From the NCBI GenBank assembly GCA_017467805.1, contig JAFUKJ010000050.1:1-47923 (forward strand): 47,923 bases of DNA, read 5' to 3'. A program made the position numbers and the translations under genes. Each line of letters starts with the position of its first letter. Positions within the stretch are counted from its first letter, which is position 1. Of the stretch, positions 25,482 to 34,715 are shown piece by piece. The stretch comes from Lachnospiraceae bacterium (GTDB taxonomy: Bacteria > Bacillota > Clostridia > Lachnospirales > Lachnospiraceae). The notes under the pieces were generated by a model. That model saw nothing but the letters and a program-made list of their open reading frames with translations, did not search any database and was not told where the DNA came from.

Positions 25482-26708
25482 TTATTCCATCATGTCAGCC
25501 AGTACTTCCTTCGCCTTTTCAAGCTGATTATCCACCCCTGCAAGATATTGTTCTGCATCTAACTCTACCTCAACATCAGGTGAAACACCTACCTCATGGA
25601 TATTATTCCCCTTTGGTGTATAGTAAGTACTTACTGTCAGCTTCACTGCGGAACCATCCGACATATTGATGACTCTTTGTACGATACCCTTTCCATAGGT
25701 AGTCGTACCTACAAGCTTACCAACACCATAGTCCTTTACTGCACCTGCCAAAATCTCCGATGCACTGGCACTGTAGCTGTTTGTCAGTACTACAAGCGGA
25801 ACTTCTATCTCATTCTTGCCATTACAGGTATATTCCTCACGAGTACCATACTTATCCTCAGTATATACGATTAACCCCTCTGGCAATAACATTCTGCAAA
25901 TGTCACATACAGTACTTAAATTGCCTCCTGGATTGCTTCTAAGGTCAATGATAAGTCCTTCCATTCCATCCGCCTGCGCCTGTACATATGCCTCTGCAAA
26001 CTGATTGGTCGTAACATCATCAAACTCTACAATCTGAATATATGCCATATTATCTTCCAGCATCTCATACTCTACGGTAGGACTTTCTATCTTACGTCTC
26101 TGTACCTCGATATCTAATGGCTCAAGCTCTGTTTCACGAATAACAGTAATCGTCACCCAGCTATTCTCCTCGCCCTTTATCTTACCAACTACATAGGTAC
26201 TGTCCTTGCCGTACATGTCTTCACCATCTACCATGTAGATATAATCATTTGCCATCAAGCCGCTTTCTTCAGCAGGTGTACCTTCTATTACCTGCGTAAT
26301 CTGCACATATCCAGCATCCGAATCCAAGCTGACATATGCACCGATTCCATAATAGATTCCCTGCGTCTGCTGCATCAATGCTTCCAGTTCTTCATAAGTA
26401 TAATACTCTGAATATGGGTCATCCAATGCTCTTAGTACACCTTCATACGCACCGTCTTCTAACTGCTGTGGCTCTACATCCTTCCAGAAGTACTTCTCTA
26501 TCGTCTCCTCTAAAAGCGACAGCTTCTCCATAGTAGACTCATCCGCCACGCTTTCTATCTCTGCCTGGCTCACAATACGCATTAATGACTGCATATTCTT
26601 TGTGACATAAGTAATCCCCAAGGTCACCAGTGAAATGACACAGGCAGCCCCCAAGCCAACTGCAACGCCTTTCCAAAAGGATTTGCCAGACTCTTCTTTA
26701 TGCTCCAT
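25482..26708 (-). CDS. S41 family C-terminal processing peptidase
   Basis: A 408-residue secreted or membrane-anchored protease: an N-terminal membrane helix (about residues 14-37), a PDZ domain around 120-200 (GIYYGIGAYVS...VIEGTPAEESGL), then the tail-specific protease domain with LIIDLRSNPGGNL and SYSASASEIL. Ser-315 and Lys-340 (in TYGKG) are spaced 25 apart, as in the Prc/CtpA catalytic dyad. AAAGG abuts the ATG at 26717, so the ATG at 26708 has better spacing. It is the last gene of ftsE-ftsX-M23-S41 and may process envelope proteins of that system. Confidence 0.92.
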   Translation of the reverse strand: MEHKEESGKSFWKGVAVGLGAACVISLVTLGITYVTKNMQSLMRIVSQAEIESVADESTMEKLSLLEETIEKYFWKDVEPQQLEDGAYEGVLRALDDPYSEYYTYEELEALMQQTQGIYYGIGAYVSLDSDAGYVQITQVIEGTPAEESGLMANDYIYMVDGEDMYGKDSTYVVGKIKGEENSWVTITVIRETELEPLDIEVQRRKIESPTVEYEMLEDNMAYIQIVEFDDVTTNQFAEAYVQAQADGMEGLIIDLRSNPGGNLSTVCDICRMLLPEGLIVYTEDKYGTREEYTCNGKNEIEVPLVVLTNSYSASASEILAGAVKDYGVGKLVGTTTYGKGIVQRVINMSDGSAVKLTVSTYYTPKGNNIHEVGVSPDVEVELDAEQYLAGVDNQLEKAKEVLADMME

Positions 26709-26736
26709 ATTTCCCATACCTTTCTGCTAATTTATT

Positions 26737-27963
26737 CTATGAACCAAAGTAATCCCATGGACTTACATACTTTCCGTTCAATCGTACACCAAAGTGCAAA
26801 TGATTACCCGTAGACCTTCCTGTCGTACCTACTGCCGCAATCTTTTCTCCTCTTGTGACCTCCTGACCTTTTTTCACATAAAGCTTTGAAGCATGCATAT
26901 ATATGGTATAAAGCTCATCTCCATGATCTATCATCACATAATTACCCATGGAAGAGCTATATGATGCTGCCACAACAACGCCATCATATGCTGCTAAAAT
27001 AGGTGAACCACCAGGTGCCGCCATATCAACACCATTATGGAACTGCTTCACCTTAAGTATCGGATGAATTCGATACCCGTAATCATCTGATATTCTTGTA
27101 TAGGATGGAGCAGGCCATGCAAACTTACCACCATCATACTTTCTTCGCTTTGCTTCCTCAAGTGCCGCTTTATCCGCTGCTACAGCCGCCTCCAAAGCCT
27201 CAATCTCAGCATTCTGCGCTGCAATCTCTGCCTCATACGCCGCAAGCATCGTTTCCTGATCATCAATATCCTGCTCATAGGCATTGATTTCCTTTTCCTT
27301 CTCAGTAATCAATGTCTGTAAGGATGCTTCTTCCTTCTCCACCTCAAGCTTTGTCTCCTGCAAGAGCTGCTGTTCCGTTTCCAGCTGCAGCTTACATACC
27401 TCCACATACTCTCTCGTAGCCGTATACTGGTTCAGCATCTTTCTATCATATGCAGACAGCTGCTCCACATAGTCAGCCTTATTCAGAAAATCCGCAAAGG
27501 ACTTTGACTCAAAAATCAACTCTAATATATTACTGTTGTCATTCTCGTACATAAATCTAATACGCGTCTTCATAGATTCATACTGCTGCTGTTCTGTCGC
27601 AAGTGCATCCTCCAAATCCGCATTAATCTGTACAATCTCTGCTTCCTTTGTAGTAATCTTATCCTTCAAATCTACGATTCTTGACTGCACATCAGATAAA
27701 GTCACATCCAATTGAGTTACATAATTAGCAAGATTATTCTTTGTTGTCTGGAGATTCGCAATCACCTTCTCCACATTGGTAACACCCGTCTGCAACTCCT
27801 TGCGTTCATTTTCCGCCTGGCTAATTGCAGCCTGCTTATCTTTAATGCTTTGCTCTAACTGAGATATCTCATCTGCTCTACTGACTGCAGGACATATACT
27901 TACTGCCAAAACAGCCACCAGTAATAGCAATATTATCCCCCTCAAGGACTTTTTCAAACACAT
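26737..27963 (-). CDS. EnvC-like murein hydrolase or activator with coiled coil and M23 domain
   Basis: A 408-residue secreted protein: a signal peptide (LRGIILLLLVAVLAVSICPAVSRA), a long coiled coil (roughly residues 30-270, rich in Glu, Lys and Gln) and a C-terminal M23/LytM domain with FHNGVDMAAPGG and HLHFGV, so the zinc ligands look intact and it may cut peptidoglycan itself. It follows ftsX by 16 nt. By analogy with EnvC and PcsB its coiled coil is driven by FtsEX. The ATG at 27963 is chosen because GGAGG lies 7 nt upstream; the longer frame overlaps ftsX. Confidence 0.93.
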   Translation of the reverse strand: MCLKKSLRGIILLLLVAVLAVSICPAVSRADEISQLEQSIKDKQAAISQAENERKELQTGVTNVEKVIANLQTTKNNLANYVTQLDVTLSDVQSRIVDLKDKITTKEAEIVQINADLEDALATEQQQYESMKTRIRFMYENDNSNILELIFESKSFADFLNKADYVEQLSAYDRKMLNQYTATREYVEVCKLQLETEQQLLQETKLEVEKEEASLQTLITEKEKEINAYEQDIDDQETMLAAYEAEIAAQNAEIEALEAAVAADKAALEEAKRRKYDGGKFAWPAPSYTRISDDYGYRIHPILKVKQFHNGVDMAAPGGSPILAAYDGVVVAASYSSSMGNYVMIDHGDELYTIYMHASKLYVKKGQEVTRGEKIAAVGTTGRSTGNHLHFGVRLNGKYVSPWDYFGS

Positions 27964-27979
27964 AGATATCCTCCAACCC

Positions 27980-28885
27980 CTATACACTCAGATGCTTTCT
28001 TACGGTTGTAAAGCTTCCAAGGAAACCGATTCCTACACCAAGTCCAATACATACAGGAGTCAGATTTGCGAAGATTTCCTCCACCGTCAAAAACTGCATC
28101 AACTGTGACAGATAAGTAAATCTTTCCGCCACATAAAGCATTACCTGATTATAAATCATATAAACCACAACCAGTGGAATCAAAGAACCGATTACACCAA
28201 TAATAATACCCTCTATTACGAAAGGCGCACGAACAAAAAAGTCTGTTGCACCAATGTATTTCATAATCTGAATCTCTTCCTTTCTGACCGAAATACCAAT
28301 CGTAACGGTATTACTAATCAAGAAAACAGATACCGCAAACAGTATTACAATAATTCCACCCGTAACATATCCGATAATTACATTAATACCCGATAGCATA
28401 TTAGATACCGAAGCTGCTTCATTTACCTTACGAACACCATCAATAGACTTCAGGTAACTTACCAACGCCTCATGCATGGAAACATCCGTCAAAAAGACCT
28501 CGTAGCTGTCTGATTCCTCTAATGGGTTCTCCAAAAAGCCCTTTTCAGCATCTTCATTTCCTTCAAAATAATACACCTTAACGGTCTCCCATGCCTCATC
28601 TGCTGAAATATACTCCACCTTACTGACCTCTACACGATGGGAAATAAGCTCTCCTATCTCAAGAACTCTTTCATCCGATATTCCTTCATCAAAGAAAACT
28701 GTTACAGAGACTCCATCCTGCGCATTCTTCACCATATGCTGAAAGTTCATCAGGATAGCATAAAATAATCCAAAAAGGAATAAACAAGCTGAAATGGTGG
28801 CTACTGACGCAAGAGTGAACCATTTATTACGAAAGGTACTCCGTAAGCCCTGCCACATACAATAAAACAACGTACTAATCTTCAT
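27980..28885 (-). CDS. ftsX: Cell-division ABC transporter membrane subunit FtsX
   Basis: A 301-residue membrane protein with four helices: one N-terminal (about 22-42), a large extracellular loop (43-165) and three C-terminal helices. The loop is where FtsX contacts a peptidoglycan hydrolase. The ATG at 28885 lies inside the last codons of ftsE (overlap 11 nt) and has GGGGAGG at 8 nt, so the longer frame from 28909 is not used. It works with FtsE and with the M23 coiled-coil protein encoded next. Confidence 0.94.
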   Translation of the reverse strand: MKISTLFYCMWQGLRSTFRNKWFTLASVATISACLFLFGLFYAILMNFQHMVKNAQDGVSVTVFFDEGISDERVLEIGELISHRVEVSKVEYISADEAWETVKVYYFEGNEDAEKGFLENPLEESDSYEVFLTDVSMHEALVSYLKSIDGVRKVNEAASVSNMLSGINVIIGYVTGGIIVILFAVSVFLISNTVTIGISVRKEEIQIMKYIGATDFFVRAPFVIEGIIIGVIGSLIPLVVVYMIYNQVMLYVAERFTYLSQLMQFLTVEEIFANLTPVCIGLGVGIGFLGSFTTVRKHLSV

Positions 28886-29609
28886 CGATGTAACCTCCCC
28901 TCTCTTCATCGCTTACGATAATTCCCTTTTTCACGGTAATTACACGCTTCTGCATCGCATTCACGATTTCTCGGTTATGGGTTACAACAAGTACTGTTGT
29001 TCCATTCTCATTAATCTTCTCTAATAAGCTCATGATTTCCCATGAATTCTTTGGGTCCAAATTACCCGTCGGCTCATCTGCCAGCAATATATCAGGCTTA
29101 TTAATCAAAGCTCTTGCCAATGCCACTCTCTGCTGCTCACCACCAGAAAGCTGCTTCGGTCTTGCCTTATACTTACCTGCCAAACCTACCATAGACAAAA
29201 TAGATGGTACATTCTTACGAATCTCGCGTCCTGGCACCTGTATAATTCTCTGCGCAAAAGCTACATTCTCATATACATTTCTATCCTTTAATAATCGAAA
29301 ATCCTGAAATACAATTCCGATATTTCTTCTATACTTCGGAATCTGTCTGTGCTTCAAACGTACCACATCAATACCGTTCACAAAGACTCTTCCCTTACTA
29401 GGCAAAACCTCCCTCATGATTAACTTAATCATGGTGGATTTACCCGAACCGCTATCACCTACAATAAATACAAATTCTCCCTTATCTATATGCAGATTTA
29501 CATTATTTAATGCTGGTGCTCCCTCCGTATAAGCCTTACTTACATTCTCAAACGAAATCACATGATCATTTGGCTTTCTAACAACTCGCTTCTTCGACCC
29601 TGTTCTCAA
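28875..29609 (-). CDS. ftsE: Cell-division ABC transporter ATPase FtsE
   Basis: A 244-residue ABC ATPase: Walker A GDSGSGKST (51-59), Q-loop in GIVFQDFRLL, signature LSGGEQQR (154-161), Walker B ILLADEPTGNLD and H-loop VVTHNRE. An N-terminal extension of about 14 basic residues precedes the ABC core. FtsE powers FtsX to activate septal or lateral wall hydrolases. It heads the ftsE-ftsX-M23-S41 operon. Confidence 0.95.
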   Translation of the reverse strand: MRTGSKKRVVRKPNDHVISFENVSKAYTEGAPALNNVNLHIDKGEFVFIVGDSGSGKSTMIKLIMREVLPSKGRVFVNGIDVVRLKHRQIPKYRRNIGIVFQDFRLLKDRNVYENVAFAQRIIQVPGREIRKNVPSILSMVGLAGKYKARPKQLSGGEQQRVALARALINKPDILLADEPTGNLDPKNSWEIMSLLEKINENGTTVLVVTHNREIVNAMQKRVITVKKGIIVSDEERGGYIDED

Positions 29610-29655
29610 TTATTTTCCTCCTTTTAACATCCGTATGACAACTCCCTATATAGCG

Positions 29656-29684
29656 AAAAGAGATTAATCTAACGACTAACCTCT
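29656..29684 (-). terminator. Possible weak terminator after the PucR-type regulator
   Basis: On the minus strand AGAGGTTA and TAATCTCT pair (one G.U) around a loop of about 13 nt, with TTTT following. Confidence 0.4.
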
Positions 29685-29710
29685 TCTCTAAACTCACTAT
29701 ATGTAACTGA

Positions 29711-30799
29711 TTAATACTCAAATGACTCCATGTACTTCATGTAGCGAACAACCATTAATGCAATCTTAAAGGTAATTGCATCCTCAAATACTCGTAAATC
29801 CAAGCCGGTGCTCTTTTGCAGCTTATCCAATCTATATACCAGGGTATTTCTGTGAATAAACAACTGTCTTGAGGTCTCTGATACATTCAATGAATTCTCG
29901 AAGAATTTATTAATTGTTGTCAATGTTTCTTCATCAAAATCATCGGGACTCTTGCCGCCGAATATCTCCTTAATAAACATCTTACAAAGTGGAATCGGCA
30001 GCTGATAAATCAAACGTCCGATACCAAGCTCGCTATAGGCGATAATTTCTCGCTCTGCAAAGAAAATCTTTCCTACATCCAGTGCCATCTTTGCTTCCTT
30101 GTAGGAACGGCTGACTTCCTTAATCTCCTTAACATTTGTACCATATGCAATGTGAATATCCTTAATACCTTCCTTACTAAGGGCATCCTCAATCTGTCTT
30201 GCATACTTATCAATATCCTTATTCGTCTCACTGTCAGCTACTTCCTTGACAATGATAACGTTATTCTCATCTACCGCAGTTACGAAATCTCTGCCATTCT
30301 GTCCAAAGCTCTCTCTAACCTTCTCAAGAATATTAGCATCCTTGCCATTCGGCGACTCTACAATCAGCACCGCTCTCTTCACATCCGTCTGAATATGAAG
30401 CTTCTTAGACCGACTGTAAATATCAACCAATAACAAATTATCTAATAACAGGTTCTTGATAAAGTTATCCTTGTCAAATCTCTCTTTATAGGCAATCATA
30501 AGATTCTGCAACTGGAATGCTGCCATCTTACCAACCATATATGCATTCTCACCAGCATCGCTTGCAATTAAAATATACTCAAGCTGTTGGTCATCATAAA
30601 TCTTAAAAAACTGACATCCCTGAATCTCCTGAGAGTCTGCGGGAGACTTTACAAATTCCAGTACGGAATTTTCAAAGCTATTGGCACTGCTCTTCGTTGA
30701 CGCTACAAGCTTACCGTCGATATCCGCAACGAATAACTCAACTCTTGCAATCGCCTTTATCCCTTCTATAGTATTCTGCATGATCTGATTGGAAATCAT
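29711..30799 (-). CDS. PucR/CdaR (sugar diacid) family transcriptional regulator
   Basis: A 362-residue protein with an N-terminal sensor-like region (IEGIKAIARVELFVADIDGKLVAST...), a GGDEF-like middle segment of the PucR family, and the C-terminal PucR helix-turn-helix: FFENSLNVSETSRQLFIHRN followed by TLVYRLDKLQKSTGLDLR. Such regulators respond to sugar diacids, purine breakdown products or amino acids; the ligand is not clear here. It stands alone between ftsE and the divergent motility gene yjfB, with AAGGAG before the ATG. Despite the shared name it is unrelated to the YbbR protein CdaR at 424-1755. Confidence 0.88.
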   Translation of the reverse strand: MISNQIMQNTIEGIKAIARVELFVADIDGKLVASTKSSANSFENSVLEFVKSPADSQEIQGCQFFKIYDDQQLEYILIASDAGENAYMVGKMAAFQLQNLMIAYKERFDKDNFIKNLLLDNLLLVDIYSRSKKLHIQTDVKRAVLIVESPNGKDANILEKVRESFGQNGRDFVTAVDENNVIIVKEVADSETNKDIDKYARQIEDALSKEGIKDIHIAYGTNVKEIKEVSRSYKEAKMALDVGKIFFAEREIIAYSELGIGRLIYQLPIPLCKMFIKEIFGGKSPDDFDEETLTTINKFFENSLNVSETSRQLFIHRNTLVYRLDKLQKSTGLDLRVFEDAITFKIALMVVRYMKYMESFEY

Positions 30800-31100
30800 T
30801 ATGCCACACTCCTTACCTATACAATATCAACAAAGATTTTTATCTTTAGAATTCCTGTTTCTTTGCATTACGAATTTATTTTAATACAAATACACAAATA
30901 AATCCATAGTTTTTCACAACTTATTTATGCATTTTTAGATATTTTTCCCTAAAAAAGGGGTTTTTAAGGGATAGGCAAGATATACAAAAAATTTTTTACC
31001 CAGCATTTTCCATTTGCTACCGCATATAACTAACTAATTTCTTGCATCAGCCGATATATAAATATATGGTAATGTATGAATAGAAAGGTAGGGTGATGCT
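30800..31100. other. Divergent intergenic region, PucR regulator and yjfB
   Basis: AT-rich and without a gene. It contains small dyads at 30832-30847 (AAAGAT/ATCTTT) and 30947-30970 (CCCTAAAAA/TTTTTAAGGG), and the SigD-like promoter of yjfB. Confidence 0.6.
31031..31057 (+). promoter_or_regulatory. SigD (sigma-28)-type promoter of yjfB
   Basis: TAAC (31031-31034; consensus TAAA), exactly 15 nt, then a perfect GCCGATAT (31050-31057), 43 nt before the ATG. A SigA alternative overlaps: TTGCAT (31043), 17 nt, TATGGT. Confidence 0.65.
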
Positions 31101-31292
31101 ATGGATTTCGCATTATTATCTATGAACTTAGCACAGTCACAGTTGTTGACTAATGTTGGAACTGCTGTATTGGCAAAATCCATGGATACAGCTGAGGCAA
31201 CTAGTGAATCTCTTACTCAGCTTATTGACTCAGCCGCCATGGAACGCTCTGTTCATCCTGAACTTGGTGCCAATATCGACATTTCCATCTAA
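31101..31292 (+). CDS. yjfB: YjfB family putative motility protein
   Basis: A 63-residue protein with the YjfB pattern: a helix rich in Met, Ala and Gln at the N-terminus (MDFALLSMNLAQSQL), a central VGTAVLAKSMDTAEA and a C-terminal HPELGANIDISI. The family is associated with motility genes in Firmicutes but its biochemical role is unknown. The upstream element GCCGATAT with correctly spaced TAAC links it to the motility sigma factor. It is monocistronic, followed by two hairpins. Confidence 0.88.
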   Translation: MDFALLSMNLAQSQLLTNVGTAVLAKSMDTAEATSESLTQLIDSAAMERSVHPELGANIDISI

Positions 31293-31341
31293 AATTGTTC
31301 CGTAAGAACAATTAGAAGCTGCTTCACCCGAAGCAGCTTCT
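31293..31341 (+). terminator. Two consecutive hairpins after yjfB
   Basis: The first is AATTGTTC-CGTAA-GAACAATT (31293-31313), starting right after the stop codon. The second is AGAAGCTGCTTC-ACCC-GAAGCAGCTTCT (31314-31341), followed by TTATT. The second is the likely terminator and may serve cvfB from the other side. Confidence 0.8.
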
Positions 31342-31360
31342 TTATTACCCAAAACTCTAT

Positions 31361-32200
31361 TTACTTTCTACGAATGCAATTTTCCTTAATCTCAATCATG
31401 CCCTTTTTCAAAAGGTTTCCAACCGCGCGCTTGAACTCGTTCTTGCTCATCTGTGTCTCACGCTTAATCACATCAGGAGATGCCTTATCTGTAAAAGGAA
31501 GTACTCCCGCATAGCTGTCCATAATCACGAGAATCTTCTGTGCATCCTTCTCAATCTGAAGATATGCCTTCTCCCGAATACTTAAATCAAGCTTTCCATC
31601 AGGCTTTACAGCTGTTACACGGGCCGTTACCTGGTCCCCCACCTTAATGGTTCCATAGATTTCCTTCTTCGGAATCAATGCAGAATACTGATTATCTACA
31701 GCTACGAATGCACCAAACTCCTCGCTGGTCTGGTAAACAGTTCCTGTTACCATATCATCCTTCTGATATTCACTATCCTTCTGTAAATACTCATATACAT
31801 TCATGGTTGCCGCAAGACGTCTGCTCTTATCAATATATAATGCAACCAATACTTCTTCTCCCTGCTTTACAGGCTTGGTCTGCTCCTTATACGGAAGAAG
31901 AATATCCTTCTCCAATCCCCAATTTAAAAATGCACCGATATTAGTTACCTGCGAAACGGTTAATACACCAACCTCATCCACTGTTAATAATGGCATACTG
32001 GTAGTTGCAATAATTCTATCCTTAGAATCTTTATACAAAAACACCTCTAAGGTATCTCCAATCTTAGCGCTCTGTGGCACCTGCTTCTTCGGAAGCAATA
32101 CTCTCTCATCCATGGAAGCATTGGCACTCTCACCAAGATACACGCCAAACTCTACTTCTTTTACTATAATTAATTCCTGTCTTTTTCCTAACTGAAACAT
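31361..32200 (-). CDS. cvfB: S1-domain RNA-binding protein, CvfB family
   Basis: A 279-residue protein with S1-like beta-barrels in tandem (VKEVEFGVYLGES..., VSQVTNIGAFLNWGLEKDILLP, VYQTSEEFGAFVAVDNQYSALIP) and a C-terminal winged helix (SPDVIKRETQMSKNEFKRAVGNLLKKGMI, within its last 45 residues). CvfB binds RNA and affects virulence gene expression in Staphylococcus; YitL is the Bacillus relative. The ATG at 32200 is preferred over 32221 because AAAGG lies 7-8 nt upstream and the protein then starts at the conserved MFQLGKRQELI. Confidence 0.9.
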   Translation of the reverse strand: MFQLGKRQELIIVKEVEFGVYLGESANASMDERVLLPKKQVPQSAKIGDTLEVFLYKDSKDRIIATTSMPLLTVDEVGVLTVSQVTNIGAFLNWGLEKDILLPYKEQTKPVKQGEEVLVALYIDKSRRLAATMNVYEYLQKDSEYQKDDMVTGTVYQTSEEFGAFVAVDNQYSALIPKKEIYGTIKVGDQVTARVTAVKPDGKLDLSIREKAYLQIEKDAQKILVIMDSYAGVLPFTDKASPDVIKRETQMSKNEFKRAVGNLLKKGMIEIKENCIRRK

Positions 32201-32241
32201 TTCTTTACCTTTCTTTATCACACAAAATCTATTTTAGTGTT

Positions 32242-32268
32242 AAAAAAACTCTCGAATAGTTCGAGAGT
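32242..32268 (-). terminator. Terminator of tRNA-Gln
   Basis: On the minus strand ACTCTCGAA-CTA-TTCGAGAGT followed by TTTTTT, ending 9 nt after the tRNA. Confidence 0.9.
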
Positions 32269-32276
32269 TCTAAGAG

Positions 32277-32348
32277 CAGCGCTACAAGGATTCGAACCTT
32301 GAAATGACGGAGTCAGAGTCCGTTGCCTTACCGTTTGGCGATAGCGCT
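32277..32348 (-). tRNA. tRNA-Gln (anticodon CTG)
   Basis: On the minus strand the acceptor arms AGCGCTA and TAGCGCT pair fully. The D arm is GCC...GGC, the anticodon arm ACGGA-CTCTGAC-TCCGT gives anticodon CTG, and the T arm is CAAGG-TTCGAAT-CCTTG. The discriminator base is G and CCA is not encoded. It reads CAG codons. It has its own promoter and terminator and lies between glnN and cvfB. Confidence 0.95.
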
Positions 32349-32390
32349 ATATTTATTTAAGTGACTGTGTAACTCATCAGCACAATGGAT

Positions 32391-32419
32391 AGTATATCTC
32401 ATGCTACAGAAAAATGCAA
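32391..32419 (-). promoter_or_regulatory. SigA promoter of tRNA-Gln
   Basis: On the minus strand TTGCAT (32414-32419), a 17-nt spacer and TATACT (32391-32396), about 40 nt before the mature tRNA 5' end. Confidence 0.75.
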
Positions 32420-32471
32420 GTACTTTTTAAAAATTTTTATTAAAAGTTTTCTTTCCTTATTGTCTGAAAAT

Positions 32472-32496
32472 TGTGGCACCGAATTTCGGTGCCACA
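32472..32496 (-). terminator. Terminator after glutamine synthetase
   Basis: On the minus strand TGTGGCACCG-AAATT-CGGTGCCACA, a perfect 10-bp stem, then ATTTT. Confidence 0.8.
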
Positions 32497-32504
32497 TGAA
32501 TGTC

Positions 32505-34616
32505 CTAAACCTCAAACAACAAGTCCGCATAAGTCGGCATTGGCCACTCTTTCTTATCTACCATCGTCTCTAATGCATCCACTGATGCCCTAAGAGCTTC
32601 CATAGCCACCTTTACATGGTCTTTATAATAATAAGCCTTATCCTTGCCATTCTCCATAGAAGTTGCCACTGACACTTCTTCCTTTAACTTAGCCAAAGCT
32701 GTCTTTGCAGCCTTAAGCTCAGCTGATACCTCAGCTAAAATCTCATACTGTACCTCAGAATCTGCACCTGCCTCATGCACTGCGATTACTGTATCTGCAA
32801 GAGACTTTGTATATCTTACAACAGCAGGAATAATAGACTTTGTTGCCATATCAATCATAGTCAACGCCTCGATGTTAAGAGTCTTAGCGTAAGTCTCATA
32901 TAATACCTCTTCACGTGACTCCAGCTCAGTCTTAGTAAAGATATGGAACTTCTCAAAAAGCTTGATTGCCTTTGGTGTTGTCAATGTGCAGACAGCGTCA
33001 ACCATGCTCTGCATATTCGGAAGACCGCGACGCTCTGCCTCTGCTACCCATGCATCAGAATATCCGTCACCATTAAAAATAATTCTCTGGTGCTTCGTCA
33101 TATATTCCTTAATCAAATCATGCACAGCCATATCAAAGTCATCAGCCTTCTCCAAAATATCTGCTGCCTCACAGAATGCCTCTGCTACGATGGCATTCAG
33201 GGTAGTATTCGCACTACCAATGGAATCTGAGCTTCCTACCATACGGAACTCAAACTTATTACCTGTAAATGCAAATGGTGAAGTTCTGTTTCTGTCAGTT
33301 GCATCCTTCTCAAAGTCAGGAAGTGTAGATACACCTGTCTGAAGCTTACCACCCTCCTTGAGATTTGCAGCTGCACCTGTCTCTACCAACTGCTTAACAA
33401 CGTCTTCAAGCTGGTCACCAAGGAAAATAGAAATAATCGCTGGTGGTGCCTCATTTGCTCCTAATCTGTGGTCATTTCCTACATCAGATGCACTCTGACG
33501 AAGTAAATCCGCATGTGTATCAACTGCCTTCATAATGCAGGCAAGTACTAATAAGAACTGTATGTTCTCATTAGGTGTCTCACCTGGCTCCAATAAATTC
33601 ACGCCATTATCTGTACAAATAGACCAGTTATTGTGCTTACCAGAACCATTCACACCTGCAAATGGTTTCTCATGAAGCAGACAATGTAAGCCATGACGGC
33701 TTGCTACCTTCTTCATCGTCTCCATAACAAGCTGATTGTGGTCTACTGCTATATTAGCTGTCTCATAAATCGGTGCAAGCTCATGCTGTGCAGGCGCCGC
33801 TTCATTATGCTGTGTCTTAGCTGTTACGCCAAGCTTCCACAACTCAATATTCAAATCCTTCATATAAGAACCGATTCTCTCACGAATGGTTCCAAAGTAA
33901 TGGTCATCCATCTCCTGTCCCTTTGGTGCAGGCGCTCCAAACAAAGTACGTCCCGCAAAAATAAGGTCAGGTCTCTGTAAATACTTCTCTCTGTCTACAA
34001 TAAAATACTCCTGCTCAGCACCCACCGATGGTGATACCTTAGTCGCAGTTGTATTTCCAAATAATCTAACAATACGAAGCGCCTGCTCATTCAACGCTTC
34101 CATAGAACGCATCAAAGGAGTCTTGGTATCCAATGCTTCACCTGTATAAGAGCAGAAAGCTGTCGGAATACAAAGAATAACACCCGTTGCATCCTCCTTT
34201 AAGAATGCAGGAGATGTAATATCCCATGCTGTATAACCTCTTGCCTCAAAAGTCGCTCTCAGTCCGCCTGAAGGGAATGATGATGCATCAGGCTCACCCT
34301 TGATAAGCTCTTTTCCTGAGAATTCCATTAACATTCTGCCATCCTTATCAGGATGTGTTACGAAAGAGTCATGCTTCTCTGCTGTAATTCCTGTCAAAGG
34401 CTGGAACCAGTGAGTATAGTGTGTAGCACCATTCTCTACCGCCCAGTCCTTCATAGCCTTAGCCACGATATCAGCAGTAGCCATGGATAGCTCTCCACCC
34501 TGCTCCATAACCTTAGTCACTTCCTGGAATACTTTCTTTGGAAGTCTCTCTCTCATCTTTGTAATGGTAAATACTTTCTCACCGAAAATCTCTTCAACAT
34601 TCAAAAGTTCGCCCAT
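32505..34616 (-). CDS. glnN: Glutamine synthetase type III
   Basis: It makes glutamine from glutamate, ammonia and ATP. At 703 residues it is of the large GSIII class (GSI is about 450). Recognisable segments include [58 protein letters not shown] and [21 protein letters not shown], covering metal, ammonium and nucleotide sites. The upstream extension from 34688 is dropped because AAAGG lies before ATG 34616, where the conserved N-terminus begins. It is monocistronic, with a terminator and a plausible promoter. Confidence 0.96.
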   Translation of the reverse strand: MGELLNVEEIFGEKVFTITKMRERLPKKVFQEVTKVMEQGGELSMATADIVAKAMKDWAVENGATHYTHWFQPLTGITAEKHDSFVTHPDKDGRMLMEFSGKELIKGEPDASSFPSGGLRATFEARGYTAWDITSPAFLKEDATGVILCIPTAFCSYTGEALDTKTPLMRSMEALNEQALRIVRLFGNTTATKVSPSVGAEQEYFIVDREKYLQRPDLIFAGRTLFGAPAPKGQEMDDHYFGTIRERIGSYMKDLNIELWKLGVTAKTQHNEAAPAQHELAPIYETANIAVDHNQLVMETMKKVASRHGLHCLLHEKPFAGVNGSGKHNNWSICTDNGVNLLEPGETPNENIQFLLVLACIMKAVDTHADLLRQSASDVGNDHRLGANEAPPAIISIFLGDQLEDVVKQLVETGAAANLKEGGKLQTGVSTLPDFEKDATDRNRTSPFAFTGNKFEFRMVGSSDSIGSANTTLNAIVAEAFCEAADILEKADDFDMAVHDLIKEYMTKHQRIIFNGDGYSDAWVAEAERRGLPNMQSMVDAVCTLTTPKAIKLFEKFHIFTKTELESREEVLYETYAKTLNIEALTMIDMATKSIIPAVVRYTKSLADTVIAVHEAGADSEVQYEILAEVSAELKAAKTALAKLKEEVSVATSMENGKDKAYYYKDHVKVAMEALRASVDALETMVDKKEWPMPTYADLLFEV

Positions 34617-34641
34617 GTCATTACCTTTGCCTTTCATCAAA

Positions 34642-34669
34642 TATATATTGCAAAAATACCTTAAATCAA
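34642..34669 (-). promoter_or_regulatory. Possible SigA promoter of glnN
   Basis: On the minus strand TTGATT (34664-34669), a 16-nt spacer and TATATA (34642-34647), about 25 nt before the chosen ATG. Confidence 0.5.
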
Positions 34670-34715
34670 CACAGAATGCAAGTAGCAATTCTGAATTTTG
34701 TATAATCCATACAGA

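Noticed and set aside
28886-28909. Longer N-terminus for FtsX
   Set aside because: It lies wholly within ftsE, has no ribosome binding site, and a strong GGGGAGG precedes the internal ATG at 28885.
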